A stretch of DNA of 54,391 bases, from contig CADBEN010000013.1 in the NCBI GenBank assembly GCA_902793685.1, positions 1 to 54,391 on the forward strand, in the 5' to 3' direction. The notes below the pieces were generated by a model, which searched no databases, was not told where the DNA came from, and saw only the letters and a program-made list of their open reading frames with translations. The translations under genes and the position numbers were made by a program. Shown here in pieces: positions 31,348 through 39,057 of this stretch. Source of the DNA: an uncultured Lachnospiraceae bacterium (GTDB taxonomy: Bacteria; Bacillota; Clostridia; Lachnospirales; Lachnospiraceae). Position 1 is the first letter of the stretch. The number at the start of each line of letters is the position of its first letter.

Positions 31348-33363
31348 ATGGCAAATGAGACCAGGGAGTATGCGCCGGAATTCCGGCAGCGTCTGGACAG
31401 GTATTATGATGAACTGAAGTGGCTGTACTGTGAGATCTACCACAATGATATGCAGGCATTTGATTACTTTGTCTCCATGCTTTATGAGTATTACTGCGCC
31501 CGGAAGCCGGCTCTGAAAGAGTGGGACGAAGCCCGGGAGCTGGTTCCGGACTGGTACCGGGGAAATGAGATCCTCGGCATGATGCTCTATACCGGTGCCT
31601 TCGCGGGAACGCTGCAGGGCGTTAAGAAGCACATCCCCTACCTTCAGGAGACCGGGGTGAACTACGTGCATCTCATGCCGCTGCTGGAGAGCCCGAAGGA
31701 CCGGAGCGACGGCGGCTACGCTGTTTCGGATTTCCGGAAGGTCCAGCCGGAGCTGGGCACCATGGAAGACCTTGCGGATCTTGCAGATGCCTGCCATGAA
31801 CGGGGCATGAGCGTATGCCTTGACTTTGTCATGAACCACACCAGCGAGGACCATGAGTGGGCAAAGCGGGCCCGCGCCGGGGAGAAGGAATACCAGGACC
31901 GCTATTTCTTCTATGACGACTGGCTGCTGCCGAACGAATATGAAAAGTACGTCCCCCAGGTCTTCCCGACCACGGCTCCCGGGAACTTCACCTGGTGTGA
32001 AGAGGCGAAGAAGGTCGTCATGACCACCTTCTATCCCTATCAGTGGGATCTGAACTACGCGAATCCGGTCGTTTTCAACGACATGACCGCGAACATGCTG
32101 AACCTCTGCAACCACGGCATCGACATCATCCGTCTGGATGCAGTCCCCTATATCTGGAAGACCCTGGGAACGAACTGCCGCAACCTGCCGCAGGTCCACA
32201 CGCTGGTGCGGATCATGCACATGGCAGCCGACATCGTCTGCCCCGGCACTCTGCTTCTCGGAGAGGTGGTCATGGAGCCGTCCAAGGTCGTCCCGTATTT
32301 CGGAACCGTGGAAAAGCCCGAGTGCCACATGCTTTACAATGTCACGACCATGGCCAGCACCTGGCACACCGTCGCGACGCGGGACGTCCGTCTGCTTCGC
32401 CATCAGCTGGACCAGGTCTTCGCACTCCCGAAGCAGTATACCTTCCTGAATTACCTTCGCTGCCACGACGACATCGGCTGGGGCCTGGACTACCAGTTCC
32501 TGAAGCAGTTCGGCATGGAAGAGGTGAAGCACAAGAAGTACCTGAACGACTATCTGACCGGCAATTACTGGGGCAGTGACGCGAGAGGCGAGCTTTACAA
32601 CGACGACCCGCGGCTTGGCGACGCGCGCCTCTGCGGAACCACCGCTTCTCTCTGCGGCATCGAGGCTGCGGAGTATGAGCGGAATCCGGAGAAGACTGAC
32701 TGGACCATTAATCTTGATATCATGCTCCACGCATTCCTGTTCACCCAGAGCGGCATCCCGGTACTGTACGCGGGAGATGAGATCGGCCAGCTGAACGATT
32801 ACACCTACCACGACGATCCCATCAAGGCGGAGGACAGCCGCTATCTGCACCGCGGCGATATGATCTGGAGCGATGCGGAAAAGCGGAATGATCCGGAGAC
32901 CCGGCAGGGACGGATCTTCCAGGCGCTGAAGAAGCTGGAAGCGATCCGGAATGAGCATCCGGTCTTCGAAAGCGCTGCGGACACCTGGACGCTGGAGCCC
33001 TACAACGATCACATCCTGTGCATAGGCCGCTATTATCAGGAGGAAAAACTCCTGGCCCTCTTCAACTTCGGCGAGCGCGAGGAGACCGCATGGCTCAACG
33101 AGGGAGAGGAGTATACGGACCTCATGACCGGAGAAAAGCGGGACGCAAAGGCGGTCAGTGTTCCGTCCCACGGCTTCCTCTGGCTGTATCACAGCTATAA
33201 GCCGGTGAAGGAAGAGACTCCGGAAGCAGCGGCAGAGCCGGAAGCGGAAGCAGCTGCCTCACCGGCGGCGGAAGCCGAACCGGCACCGGAGAAGAAAAAA
33301 GCTCCGGCAAGGAAGAAGGCTGCGAAGAAAACTGAAAAAAAGGATGCAAAGGCGGAGAAGTGA
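31348..33363 (+). CDS. Amylosucrase-like GH13 enzyme with Lys/Ala-rich tail
   Basis: A 671-aa GH13 protein of the amylosucrase (GH13_4) type. It has a helical N-terminal domain (about 1-95), then the barrel: FVMNHTS, IIRLDAVPYIWK (nucleophile Asp near 262), LLLGEVV (acid/base Glu near 307) and RCHDDIGWG (Asp near 374). Amylosucrase turns sucrose into alpha-1,4-glucan and fructose, or hydrolyses it. The last about 55 residues are an Ala/Pro/Glu stretch turning into KKKAPARKKAAKKTEKK, not part of the family and histone-like in composition. GGGAGCG precedes the ATG. It heads a unit with a HAD phosphatase, PTS EIIBCA and enzyme I, so the substrate is probably sucrose or its phosphate. Which of these it acts on cannot be told. 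Confidence 0.85.
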   Translation: MANETREYAPEFRQRLDRYYDELKWLYCEIYHNDMQAFDYFVSMLYEYYCARKPALKEWDEARELVPDWYRGNEILGMMLYTGAFAGTLQGVKKHIPYLQETGVNYVHLMPLLESPKDRSDGGYAVSDFRKVQPELGTMEDLADLADACHERGMSVCLDFVMNHTSEDHEWAKRARAGEKEYQDRYFFYDDWLLPNEYEKYVPQVFPTTAPGNFTWCEEAKKVVMTTFYPYQWDLNYANPVVFNDMTANMLNLCNHGIDIIRLDAVPYIWKTLGTNCRNLPQVHTLVRIMHMAADIVCPGTLLLGEVVMEPSKVVPYFGTVEKPECHMLYNVTTMASTWHTVATRDVRLLRHQLDQVFALPKQYTFLNYLRCHDDIGWGLDYQFLKQFGMEEVKHKKYLNDYLTGNYWGSDARGELYNDDPRLGDARLCGTTASLCGIEAAEYERNPEKTDWTINLDIMLHAFLFTQSGIPVLYAGDEIGQLNDYTYHDDPIKAEDSRYLHRGDMIWSDAEKRNDPETRQGRIFQALKKLEAIRNEHPVFESAADTWTLEPYNDHILCIGRYYQEEKLLALFNFGEREETAWLNEGEEYTDLMTGEKRDAKAVSVPSHGFLWLYHSYKPVKEETPEAAAEPEAEAAASPAAEAEPAPEKKKAPARKKAAKKTEKKDAKAEK

Positions 33364-33364
33364 G

Positions 33365-34195
33365 ATGAGTACGGATAAAAAGCTGATCTTTCTTGACATT
33401 GACGGAACGCTGGTGCAGCCGGGAGAGAATACCCCCCCGGAGAGCGCGGTGCAGGCCATCAAGGCGGCACAGGCGAAGGGAAACAAGGTGTTCCTCTGTA
33501 CCGGACGGAACCTCGATATGCTGAAGCCCCTGCTCCGCTTCGGATTTGACGGCATGGTGGCCAGCTCCGGCGGATATGTTACGGTCGGGGACGAGGTGAT
33601 CTACGACAATCCCATGACGGTGGAGGATACCAAGCTTGCACTGGCGGTTCTCCACGAGAACGGTGTGTTCTGCACGGTGGAAGCGGTGGACGGCTCCTTT
33701 GGTGACGAGAACCTCGGAGAGTTCCTCAGCGGACAGGCCGAGGGCAATTCCGAGATCGAGCGCTGGAGGAAGGCCCTCTCCGAAAACCTGAATATCCGCC
33801 CCATGGGCCAGTATGACTGGCGGCCGGTCTACAAGGTCGTCATCATGTGCCTGAAGATGGAGCAGCTGGACGCGGCGAAACTCCTGCTGTCCGACAGATA
33901 TGACTTCGTGGTCCAGGATGTCCCGGAGCACGGATGTGTGAACGGCGAGATCTGCCCGAAGGCCTTCGACAAAGGCCGCGGTGTCCTGCATGTCTGCGAG
34001 AAGCTTGGGATCCCGGTGGAGAACACCTACGGATTCGGGGACAGCATGAATGATCTTGCGATGATCCAGACTGTCGGAACCTCTGTCTGCATGGCCAACG
34101 GCAGCGAGACGCTGAAGGGTCTCAGCGACATCATCTGCCCCTCCGTAGCGGAGGACGGACTGGCGAAGGCGTTCCATGACCTGGGCCTGGTCTGA
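33365..34195 (+). CDS. HAD-family (Cof type) sugar phosphatase
   Basis: A 276-aa HAD hydrolase of the Cof/YidA class: motif I IFLDIDGTL (nucleophile Asp in the first D), motif II LCTGR, motif III lysine, and motif IV GFGDSMND. The mid-protein cap domain suggests a sugar-phosphate or small phosphoester substrate. ATG 33365 follows the previous stop by 1 base, so translation is coupled. In this setting it may dephosphorylate a sugar phosphate delivered by the PTS (inference). Confidence 0.88.
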   Translation: MSTDKKLIFLDIDGTLVQPGENTPPESAVQAIKAAQAKGNKVFLCTGRNLDMLKPLLRFGFDGMVASSGGYVTVGDEVIYDNPMTVEDTKLALAVLHENGVFCTVEAVDGSFGDENLGEFLSGQAEGNSEIERWRKALSENLNIRPMGQYDWRPVYKVVIMCLKMEQLDAAKLLLSDRYDFVVQDVPEHGCVNGEICPKAFDKGRGVLHVCEKLGIPVENTYGFGDSMNDLAMIQTVGTSVCMANGSETLKGLSDIICPSVAEDGLAKAFHDLGLV

Positions 34196-34202
34196 AAACG
34201 AT

Positions 34203-34235
34203 ATGTCTTAACACCGGCAGAACATCCGGCGTTAA
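34203..34235 (+). other. Hairpin between HAD and PTS genes
   Basis: TTAACACCGG with CCGGCGTTAA (one mismatch) around CAGAACAT, followed by an AT-rich stretch without a T-run. It could be a weak terminator or part of a control region for the PTS gene. The remaining gap to 34332 shows no clear promoter or BglG-type antiterminator site. Confidence 0.35.
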
Positions 34236-34332
34236 AATATATATGGAAAAGTGTTTATTGTGTTAGGGCAGCCCGTCAATCATTTGTTTCATATCTACAT
34301 GCAGTACCAAAAATCGTGAGGGGGAATTTCAT

Positions 34333-36213
34333 ATGGCACTGGATTACAGAAAATGCGCGGAACAGATCGCTGCGAATATCGGCGGCGGAGAAAACGTCGT
34401 AAGCGCTGCGCACTGCGCGACCAGACTTCGTCTTGTTATCGCTGACAACGGCAAGGTCAATAAGGCAGCCCTGGAAGAGGTCGATGGCGTCAAGGGCATG
34501 TTCGAATCCAACGGACAGCTCCAGCTGATCATCGGCACCGGCACTGTAAACAAGGTTTTTGACGAGTTCATTGCCGTGACCGGTGTCGCGGCAGGCACCA
34601 AGGATGATGTCAAGGCGGCGGCTGCCGCGAAGCAGCCCATCTGGAAGCAGATGCTGAAGACCGTCGGCGACGTTTTCGTCCCGATCCTTCCGGCCATCGT
34701 CGCATCCGGTCTGATGATGGGTCTCGTCGAGGCCCTGGCAAAGATCCCGGGACTGGGCTTCGGCGATTCTGACTGGTTCCAGTTCCTCGATGTCGTTGCA
34801 AACACCGCATTCGCTTACCTGCCCGTCATTGTCGCGGTCTCCGCGGCGCGAGTCTTCGGCGGCAACATTTTCCTCGGCGCGGTCATCGGTCTTCTGATGA
34901 TCCACTCCGCTTTCCTGAACGGCTGGAACGTCGCGAACACAGATGCCATCAACAGCTTCTTCGGCGTCACCGACGGCGTGATCCCGAAGTGGCACCTGGT
35001 CGGAAATATCGTCGCGATCCAGAGGTCAGGCTATCAGGGCCATGTCATCCCGGTCATTATCGCAGTATTTATCATGAGTAAGGTCGAGAAGTGGCTGCAC
35101 AAGCACGTCCCGGAGATGATCGACCTCTTTGTCACCCCGCTGACCACCGTCTTTGTCACCGCCCTTGTCACCCTGTGGATCGTGGGACCGATCTTCTCCA
35201 CCCTGGAGACCATGGTCCTTGCAGGCGCAAAGGTCCTTGTCCGGAACCCCATCGGCGCAGGTATCATGGGTGCGGTCTACCCGGTCACCGTCGTCATGGG
35301 TCTGCACCACATGTACAACGTCATCGAGGCCGGTATGCTTGCTGAGAGCGGCCTGAACACCTGGATGCCCATCGCATCCGCCGCAAACTTCGCACAGTTC
35401 GGCGCCTGCCTTGCAGTCGGTCTCAAGGCGAAGAACCAGAAGACCAAATCCGTGGCGATCCCGTCCTCTATGTCCGCTGCACTGGGCATCACGGAGCCGG
35501 CGATCTTCGGTGTCAACATGCGTTTCTTCAAGCCCTTCGTAGCCGGCATGATCGGCGGTGCCGTTGGTTCCCTGATTGCTGCGTTCCTCGGCTTCGGTGC
35601 GACTGCATACGGCGTTACCGGTATCCCGGGTTATCTGACTGTCAACAATCCTGCACTGTACACCATCGTCCTTGCCATTGCAGGCGGCATTGCATTTGCA
35701 GTCACCACGGTGCTCTGGCATGAGGAAGCGAAGCCGGCGGCAGCTCCGGCTCCGGCAGATGCAGCTCCTGCAGCACCGGCTCCCGAAAACACCATCATCA
35801 CCTGCGAAGCAGGCGAGATCAGGCAGCCCACCCCCGGCGTCGTCATCCCGCAGGACAAGATCCCGGATGAGACCTTCGCTTCCGGCGTCCTGGGTCAGGG
35901 CGTCGCCATCGATCCGGCAGAGGGCGTGGTCTATGCTCCCTATGACGGAACCATTTCCTCCGTCGCGGATTCCAGGCACGCCATCGGCATCACCGGCGCG
36001 GGCGACATGGAAGTCCTGATCCACGTCGGTGTCGACACGGTTGCCATGAACGGCGACGGTTTCGTCGATTTCGTCAAGGAAGGCGACGAGGTCAAGGCAG
36101 GCCAGAAGATCATGACCTTCGACAGAGCGAAGATCAAGGCCGCGAATCATCCGGACTGCGTCGTAGTGCTGCTCACCAACGCTGATGACTACGAGAAGGT
36201 GGAGATCAGCTGA
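34333..36213 (+). CDS. PTS transporter EIIBCA, sucrose/beta-glucoside class
   Basis: A 626-aa three-domain PTS permease. The EIIB domain (1-85) has the phosphorylated Cys28 in HCATRLR. The EIIC domain (about 105-455) has ten or so hydrophobic helices and MGLHHMYNVIE and TEPAIFGVN segments. An Ala/Pro linker leads to a glucose-type EIIA (about 485-626) with the active His near 564 (LIHVGVDTVAM). EIIC most resembles sucrose permeases (ScrA), for example GYQGHVIPVIIAVFIMSK and GVTGIPGYLT. It imports and phosphorylates the sugar, with phosphate from the adjacent enzyme I via HPr. GAGGGGGAATTTCAT precedes the ATG. Substrate call is inferred. Confidence 0.88.
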   Translation: MALDYRKCAEQIAANIGGGENVVSAAHCATRLRLVIADNGKVNKAALEEVDGVKGMFESNGQLQLIIGTGTVNKVFDEFIAVTGVAAGTKDDVKAAAAAKQPIWKQMLKTVGDVFVPILPAIVASGLMMGLVEALAKIPGLGFGDSDWFQFLDVVANTAFAYLPVIVAVSAARVFGGNIFLGAVIGLLMIHSAFLNGWNVANTDAINSFFGVTDGVIPKWHLVGNIVAIQRSGYQGHVIPVIIAVFIMSKVEKWLHKHVPEMIDLFVTPLTTVFVTALVTLWIVGPIFSTLETMVLAGAKVLVRNPIGAGIMGAVYPVTVVMGLHHMYNVIEAGMLAESGLNTWMPIASAANFAQFGACLAVGLKAKNQKTKSVAIPSSMSAALGITEPAIFGVNMRFFKPFVAGMIGGAVGSLIAAFLGFGATAYGVTGIPGYLTVNNPALYTIVLAIAGGIAFAVTTVLWHEEAKPAAAPAPADAAPAAPAPENTIITCEAGEIRQPTPGVVIPQDKIPDETFASGVLGQGVAIDPAEGVVYAPYDGTISSVADSRHAIGITGAGDMEVLIHVGVDTVAMNGDGFVDFVKEGDEVKAGQKIMTFDRAKIKAANHPDCVVVLLTNADDYEKVEIS

Positions 36214-36240
36214 TCGCGGCAACATAGCTTAAGATCCTTT

Positions 36241-36266
36241 CCGGGGCAGAGAAACCTCTGCCCCGG
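36241..36266 (+). terminator. GC hairpin between the PTS and ptsI genes
   Basis: A perfect 11-bp stem (CCGGGGCAGAG with CTCTGCCCCGG) around AAAC, followed by TCATTAAG instead of a T-run. It probably gives partial termination or protects the upstream mRNA end, so ptsI may be made at a different level from the permease. Confidence 0.5.
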
Positions 36267-36318
36267 TCATTAAGTCTCAAGTGTTCTATACATTTTTATA
36301 TTGAAGGAGAAAAAGGAT

Positions 36319-37974
36319 ATGCAGGTAGGAACCGGTAAAAGCATTCTGAACGGAATCGCAATTGCAAAGATCAAGATCTATAAGGCACCGAAGCTTGAGA
36401 TCCCGCAGGGGATCATCGATGATCCGGAAGCTGAGATCGCACGTCTTGACGAAGCGGTAGAGAAGGTCATCGCCGAGCAGAATATGCTGTGTGAGAAGGC
36501 AAAGATCACTGCGGGCGAAGACAGTGCAGCTATCTTCGAGGTCCATGCGATGATGATGGAAGATGACGACCTGATGGATGCCATCAAGGAGATCATCGAG
36601 AACCAGAAGCGCTCCGCAGAGTATGCAGTAGATGTCGCGTTTGACAACCAGGCTGAGGTCTTCAAGTCCATGGATGATCCCTACATGCAGGCGAGAAGCG
36701 CGGACATGTACGATCTGAAGCAGTCCACCCTGAACTTCCTGATGGGCGCGGATCCGGGTGCCATGCAGGGCACCGAGCCGGCGATCCTTGTCGCGGAGGA
36801 TCTGGCTCCGTCTGAGACGGTCCGTCTGGACAAGTCCCTCCTTGTGGGCATGATCACCCGCGAGGGAAGCTCCAACAGCCACACCGCGATCCTGGCACGT
36901 TCCATGAACACCCCGGCGCTGATCCAGTGCAAGGAGATCAATGACAGCTGGGACGGCAAGCTTGCCATTCTGGACGGCTACAACAGCTGCGTCTATGTCG
37001 AGCCCACCGAGGACCTGCTCAAGACTCTGGGCGACAAGATGAAGGCAGACCAGGCGAAGCTCGCGCTCCTGCAGGAGCTGAAGGGCCAGCCGAACACCAC
37101 CATCGACGGCCACACCATCAAGGTCTACGCGAACATCGGCGGCCCGAGCGACATCGGTGCAGTCCAGCAGAACGACGCTGACGGCGTCGGCCTGTTCCGC
37201 TCTGAGTTCGTTTATCTGAACAGCAAGGAAGCTCCTTCCGAGGAAGATCAGTTCATGGCTTACAAGCACGTTCTTGAGAGCCTTGCTCCGCGGACGGTCG
37301 TCATCCGTACCTGCGACATCGGCGCTGACAAGACCATCGACTACATGAAGCTGGATCACGAGGACAACCCGGCCCTGGGTCTCCGCGCGCTCCGCATCTG
37401 CCTGACCAGAAAGGACTTCTTCAAGACACAGCTCCGCGCCCTGCTCCGCGCGTCTGCTTTCGGCCACCTTGCCATCATGTTCCCGATGGTCATCTCCGTC
37501 TGGGAGCTGAAGAAGGCGAAGGCGATCCTCGCGGAGTGCCGTCTCGAGCTTGAGAAGGAAGGCTACAAGATGGCTCCGGAAAGCGATATCGAAGTCGGCA
37601 TCATGATCGAGACTCCGGCAGCGGTATTCATGGGCGACGAGCTCGCTGAGGAAGCGGACTTCTTCTCCATCGGAACCAACGACCTGACCCAGTACACTCT
37701 GGCGATCGACCGTCAGAACGCGAAGCTGGAGCCGTTCCTGGATACCCACCATCCGGCAGTCCTCCGCGCCATCAAGGCGACCATCGACGCCGGACACAGA
37801 CACGGCATCTGGGTCGGCATCTGCGGCGAGCTCGGTGCTGACCAGGCTCTGACCGAGACCTTCCTCCGCATGGGCATCGACGAGCTGTCCGTCAACGCGA
37901 AGAGCGTTCTTCCGCTGAGGAAGATCATCCGCAGCACGGATCTCAGCAAGCCGGCGGCGAACAAGCTGTATTGA
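36319..37974 (+). CDS. ptsI: PTS enzyme I (phosphoenolpyruvate-protein phosphotransferase)
   Basis: A 551-aa enzyme I. It takes phosphate from PEP onto a histidine (about residue 188, in GSSNSHTAILARSM; the common TSH is NSH here) and passes it to HPr. The C-terminal PEP-binding domain has IMIETPAAVFMGDELAEEA, FSIGTNDLTQYTLAIDR and the Cys in GICGELG. ATG 36319 is chosen for AAGGAG upstream; a TTG at 36301 would be too early. Enzyme I is usually with ptsH, but HPr is not seen here. Codon use is strongly biased, as in highly expressed genes. Confidence 0.95.
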   Translation: MQVGTGKSILNGIAIAKIKIYKAPKLEIPQGIIDDPEAEIARLDEAVEKVIAEQNMLCEKAKITAGEDSAAIFEVHAMMMEDDDLMDAIKEIIENQKRSAEYAVDVAFDNQAEVFKSMDDPYMQARSADMYDLKQSTLNFLMGADPGAMQGTEPAILVAEDLAPSETVRLDKSLLVGMITREGSSNSHTAILARSMNTPALIQCKEINDSWDGKLAILDGYNSCVYVEPTEDLLKTLGDKMKADQAKLALLQELKGQPNTTIDGHTIKVYANIGGPSDIGAVQQNDADGVGLFRSEFVYLNSKEAPSEEDQFMAYKHVLESLAPRTVVIRTCDIGADKTIDYMKLDHEDNPALGLRALRICLTRKDFFKTQLRALLRASAFGHLAIMFPMVISVWELKKAKAILAECRLELEKEGYKMAPESDIEVGIMIETPAAVFMGDELAEEADFFSIGTNDLTQYTLAIDRQNAKLEPFLDTHHPAVLRAIKATIDAGHRHGIWVGICGELGADQALTETFLRMGIDELSVNAKSVLPLRKIIRSTDLSKPAANKLY

Positions 37975-37990
37975 TTCAGAAGCGCGCGGC

Positions 37991-38185
37991 TTCATAACAT
38001 CAAATGACCCTGGCCCGCTTTGAAAAACCTTGCCTTACCCTTACATCCTGCTCGGATGCATCTGTCTTTTCCGCTCGGTCGAGTGGCCTGACGGCATACT
38101 CTCGGTCGCGGAAAAGACAGCATCCGCAGGATGTGCGGTCAGGCTTCGATGTTTTTCAAAGCGGGCTGTGTCATTTTGCTATGAA
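37991..38185. repeat. Long hairpin A with conserved apical core
   Basis: A nearly 200-nt hairpin. Arms from outside in: TTCATA (37991-37996) with TATGAA (38180-38185); AAATGAC with GTCATTT; a perfect 16-bp arm 38013-38028 with 38151-38166; CATCCTG (38044-38050) with CAGGATG; and CTGTCTTTTCCGC (38062-38074) with 38108-38120. The apex 38075-38107 is a 33-nt core that includes GAGTGGCC then GGCATACTC around TGAC, flanked on both sides by CGGTC. The same core recurs inverted in hairpin B with 32 of 33 bases identical. The element lies after ptsI and has no reading frame of note. Confidence 0.85.
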
Positions 38186-38212
38186 TCTTCACTGAAGGAA
38201 TAATCGCTCAGT

Positions 38213-38316
38213 CGATCTGCGATGTTTTTGAAGGGGCGGCAGGGCCGTTTCCTTATACTGACCGGCAGTACGAAAGCGGCATGTTCCGGATCCTTCGACA
38301 AAACCGTCGCAGATCG
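38213..38316. repeat. Middle hairpin C, overlapping an arm of hairpin B
   Basis: CGATCTGCGA (38213-38222) pairs with TCGCAGATCG (38307-38316), AAGG near 38231-38234 with CCTT at 38292-38295, and GCCGTTTC with GAAAGCGGC further in. The CCTTC used here is the same one used by the outer arm of hairpin B, so the two foldings exclude each other. Confidence 0.6.
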
Positions 38317-38450
38317 ACCGATCGATCCGTGAACGTTGTACTTTCCGCGACCGAGAGTATGCCGTAAGGCCACTCGACCGAGCGGAAAGTACAGATACGT
38401 TCGAACGGATCGTGAGGGTAGATCAAGGGTTTTGGAGAAGGATCCCGGAA
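38284..38450. repeat. Long hairpin B with the same core, inverted
   Basis: Arms: TTCCGGATCCTTC (38284-38296) with GAAGGATCCCGGAA (38437-38450, one bulge); AAAACC with GGTTTT; CGATCCGT (38323-38330) with ACGGATCG (38405-38412); and GTACTTTCCGC (38338-38348) with GCGGAAAGTAC (38382-38392). The apex 38349-38381 is the reverse complement of the hairpin A core except for one base in the tetraloop (TTAC for TGAC). Stem sequences differ from A. It ends about 20 bases before the ribosome binding site of the DUF1294 gene. Confidence 0.85.
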
Positions 38451-38480
38451 CAAACGCTTAGAAATTATGGGGAGGAGAGT

Positions 38481-38753
38481 ATGCAGCAGTACATTCCGGC
38501 GTATTATGCCGCGGTAAACATTCTCGCGCTGCTGATGTACGGCGCGGACAAGGCGAAGGCAAAGACCGGAGCCTGGCGGATCCCCGAGCGTGAGCTGCTC
38601 GGTATTGCGTTCCTCGGCGGGGCGTTCGGCGCCTTCCTCGGCATGCAGCTGTTCCGGCACAAGACGAAACACGCCGGTTTCGTGATCCTCGTCCCCCTGT
38701 TCTGCGTTCTGCATGCCGTTCTCCTGTTCCTTTTGTTTCGGGGGAAAGTCTGA
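38481..38753 (+). CDS. DUF1294 small membrane protein
   Basis: A 90-aa protein with two or three hydrophobic helices and the DUF1294 core DKAKAKTGAWRIPERELL, GGAFGAFLGM and FRHKTKH. The function of the family is unknown. ATG 38481 has GGGGAGGAGAG upstream; the preceding 23 codons of open frame lack any site and lie in hairpin B. It has no operon partner and is followed by the tRNA-Gln promoter. Confidence 0.88.
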   Translation: MQQYIPAYYAAVNILALLMYGADKAKAKTGAWRIPERELLGIAFLGGAFGAFLGMQLFRHKTKHAGFVILVPLFCVLHAVLLFLLFRGKV

Positions 38754-38820
38754 ACCGCCGGGCAGAAAAACGTGATGAAGAACGGGCAGAAACCATCCTC
38801 AAGTATTTTTCAGAAAATGG

Positions 38821-38849
38821 TTGACTTTCGTGACAGGGAACGCTATAAT
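38821..38849 (+). promoter_or_regulatory. Promoter of tRNA-Gln(CTG)
   Basis: TTGACT (38821-38826), a 17-base spacer and consensus TATAAT (38844-38849), 21 bases before the tRNA. Confidence 0.9.
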
Positions 38850-38870
38850 TCAACCGTTGTCACAAAAGAT

Positions 38871-38943
38871 TGGGCTATCGCCAAATGGTAAGGCAACGGA
38901 CTCTGACTCCGTCATTGTGAAGGTTCGAATCCTTCTAGCCCAG
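38871..38943 (+). tRNA. tRNA-Gln (anticodon CTG)
   Basis: A 73-nt cloverleaf: acceptor TGGGCTA with TAGCCCA and discriminator G, anticodon arm ACGGA-CTCTGAC-TCCGT, T arm GAAGG-TTCGAAT-CCTTC. CCA is not encoded. It has its own promoter and terminator. Confidence 0.95.
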
Positions 38944-38950
38944 CTTAAAA

Positions 38951-38993
38951 CCACGTTTTTAACCAGATATGGTTTAAAAGCGTGGCTTTTTTT
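38951..38993 (+). terminator. Terminator after tRNA-Gln(CTG)
   Basis: CCACG with CGTGG and TTTTTAACC with GGTTTAAAA form a long stem around AGATAT, followed by CTTTTTTTAT. Confidence 0.9.
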
Positions 38994-39057
38994 ATCTCAG
39001 CGGGAGCCCCGCTTCGAAGCGGCAGGATCCTGATCCGAAGGGAAGAGGAAAACGGTC

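Noticed and set aside
31309-33192. A 627-aa open frame on the minus strand, opposite the amylosucrase-like gene
   Set aside because: It is the mirror of a strongly supported GH13 gene in GC-rich DNA, with no recognisable domain or ribosome binding site.
34203-34332. BglG/LicT-type antiterminator site before the PTS gene
   Set aside because: The conserved RAT sequence is not visible, and no antiterminator gene is next to it.
37975-38480. CRISPR array in the repeat-rich gap
   Set aside because: The repeats are inverted hairpins, not evenly spaced direct repeats with unique spacers, and no cas gene is near.
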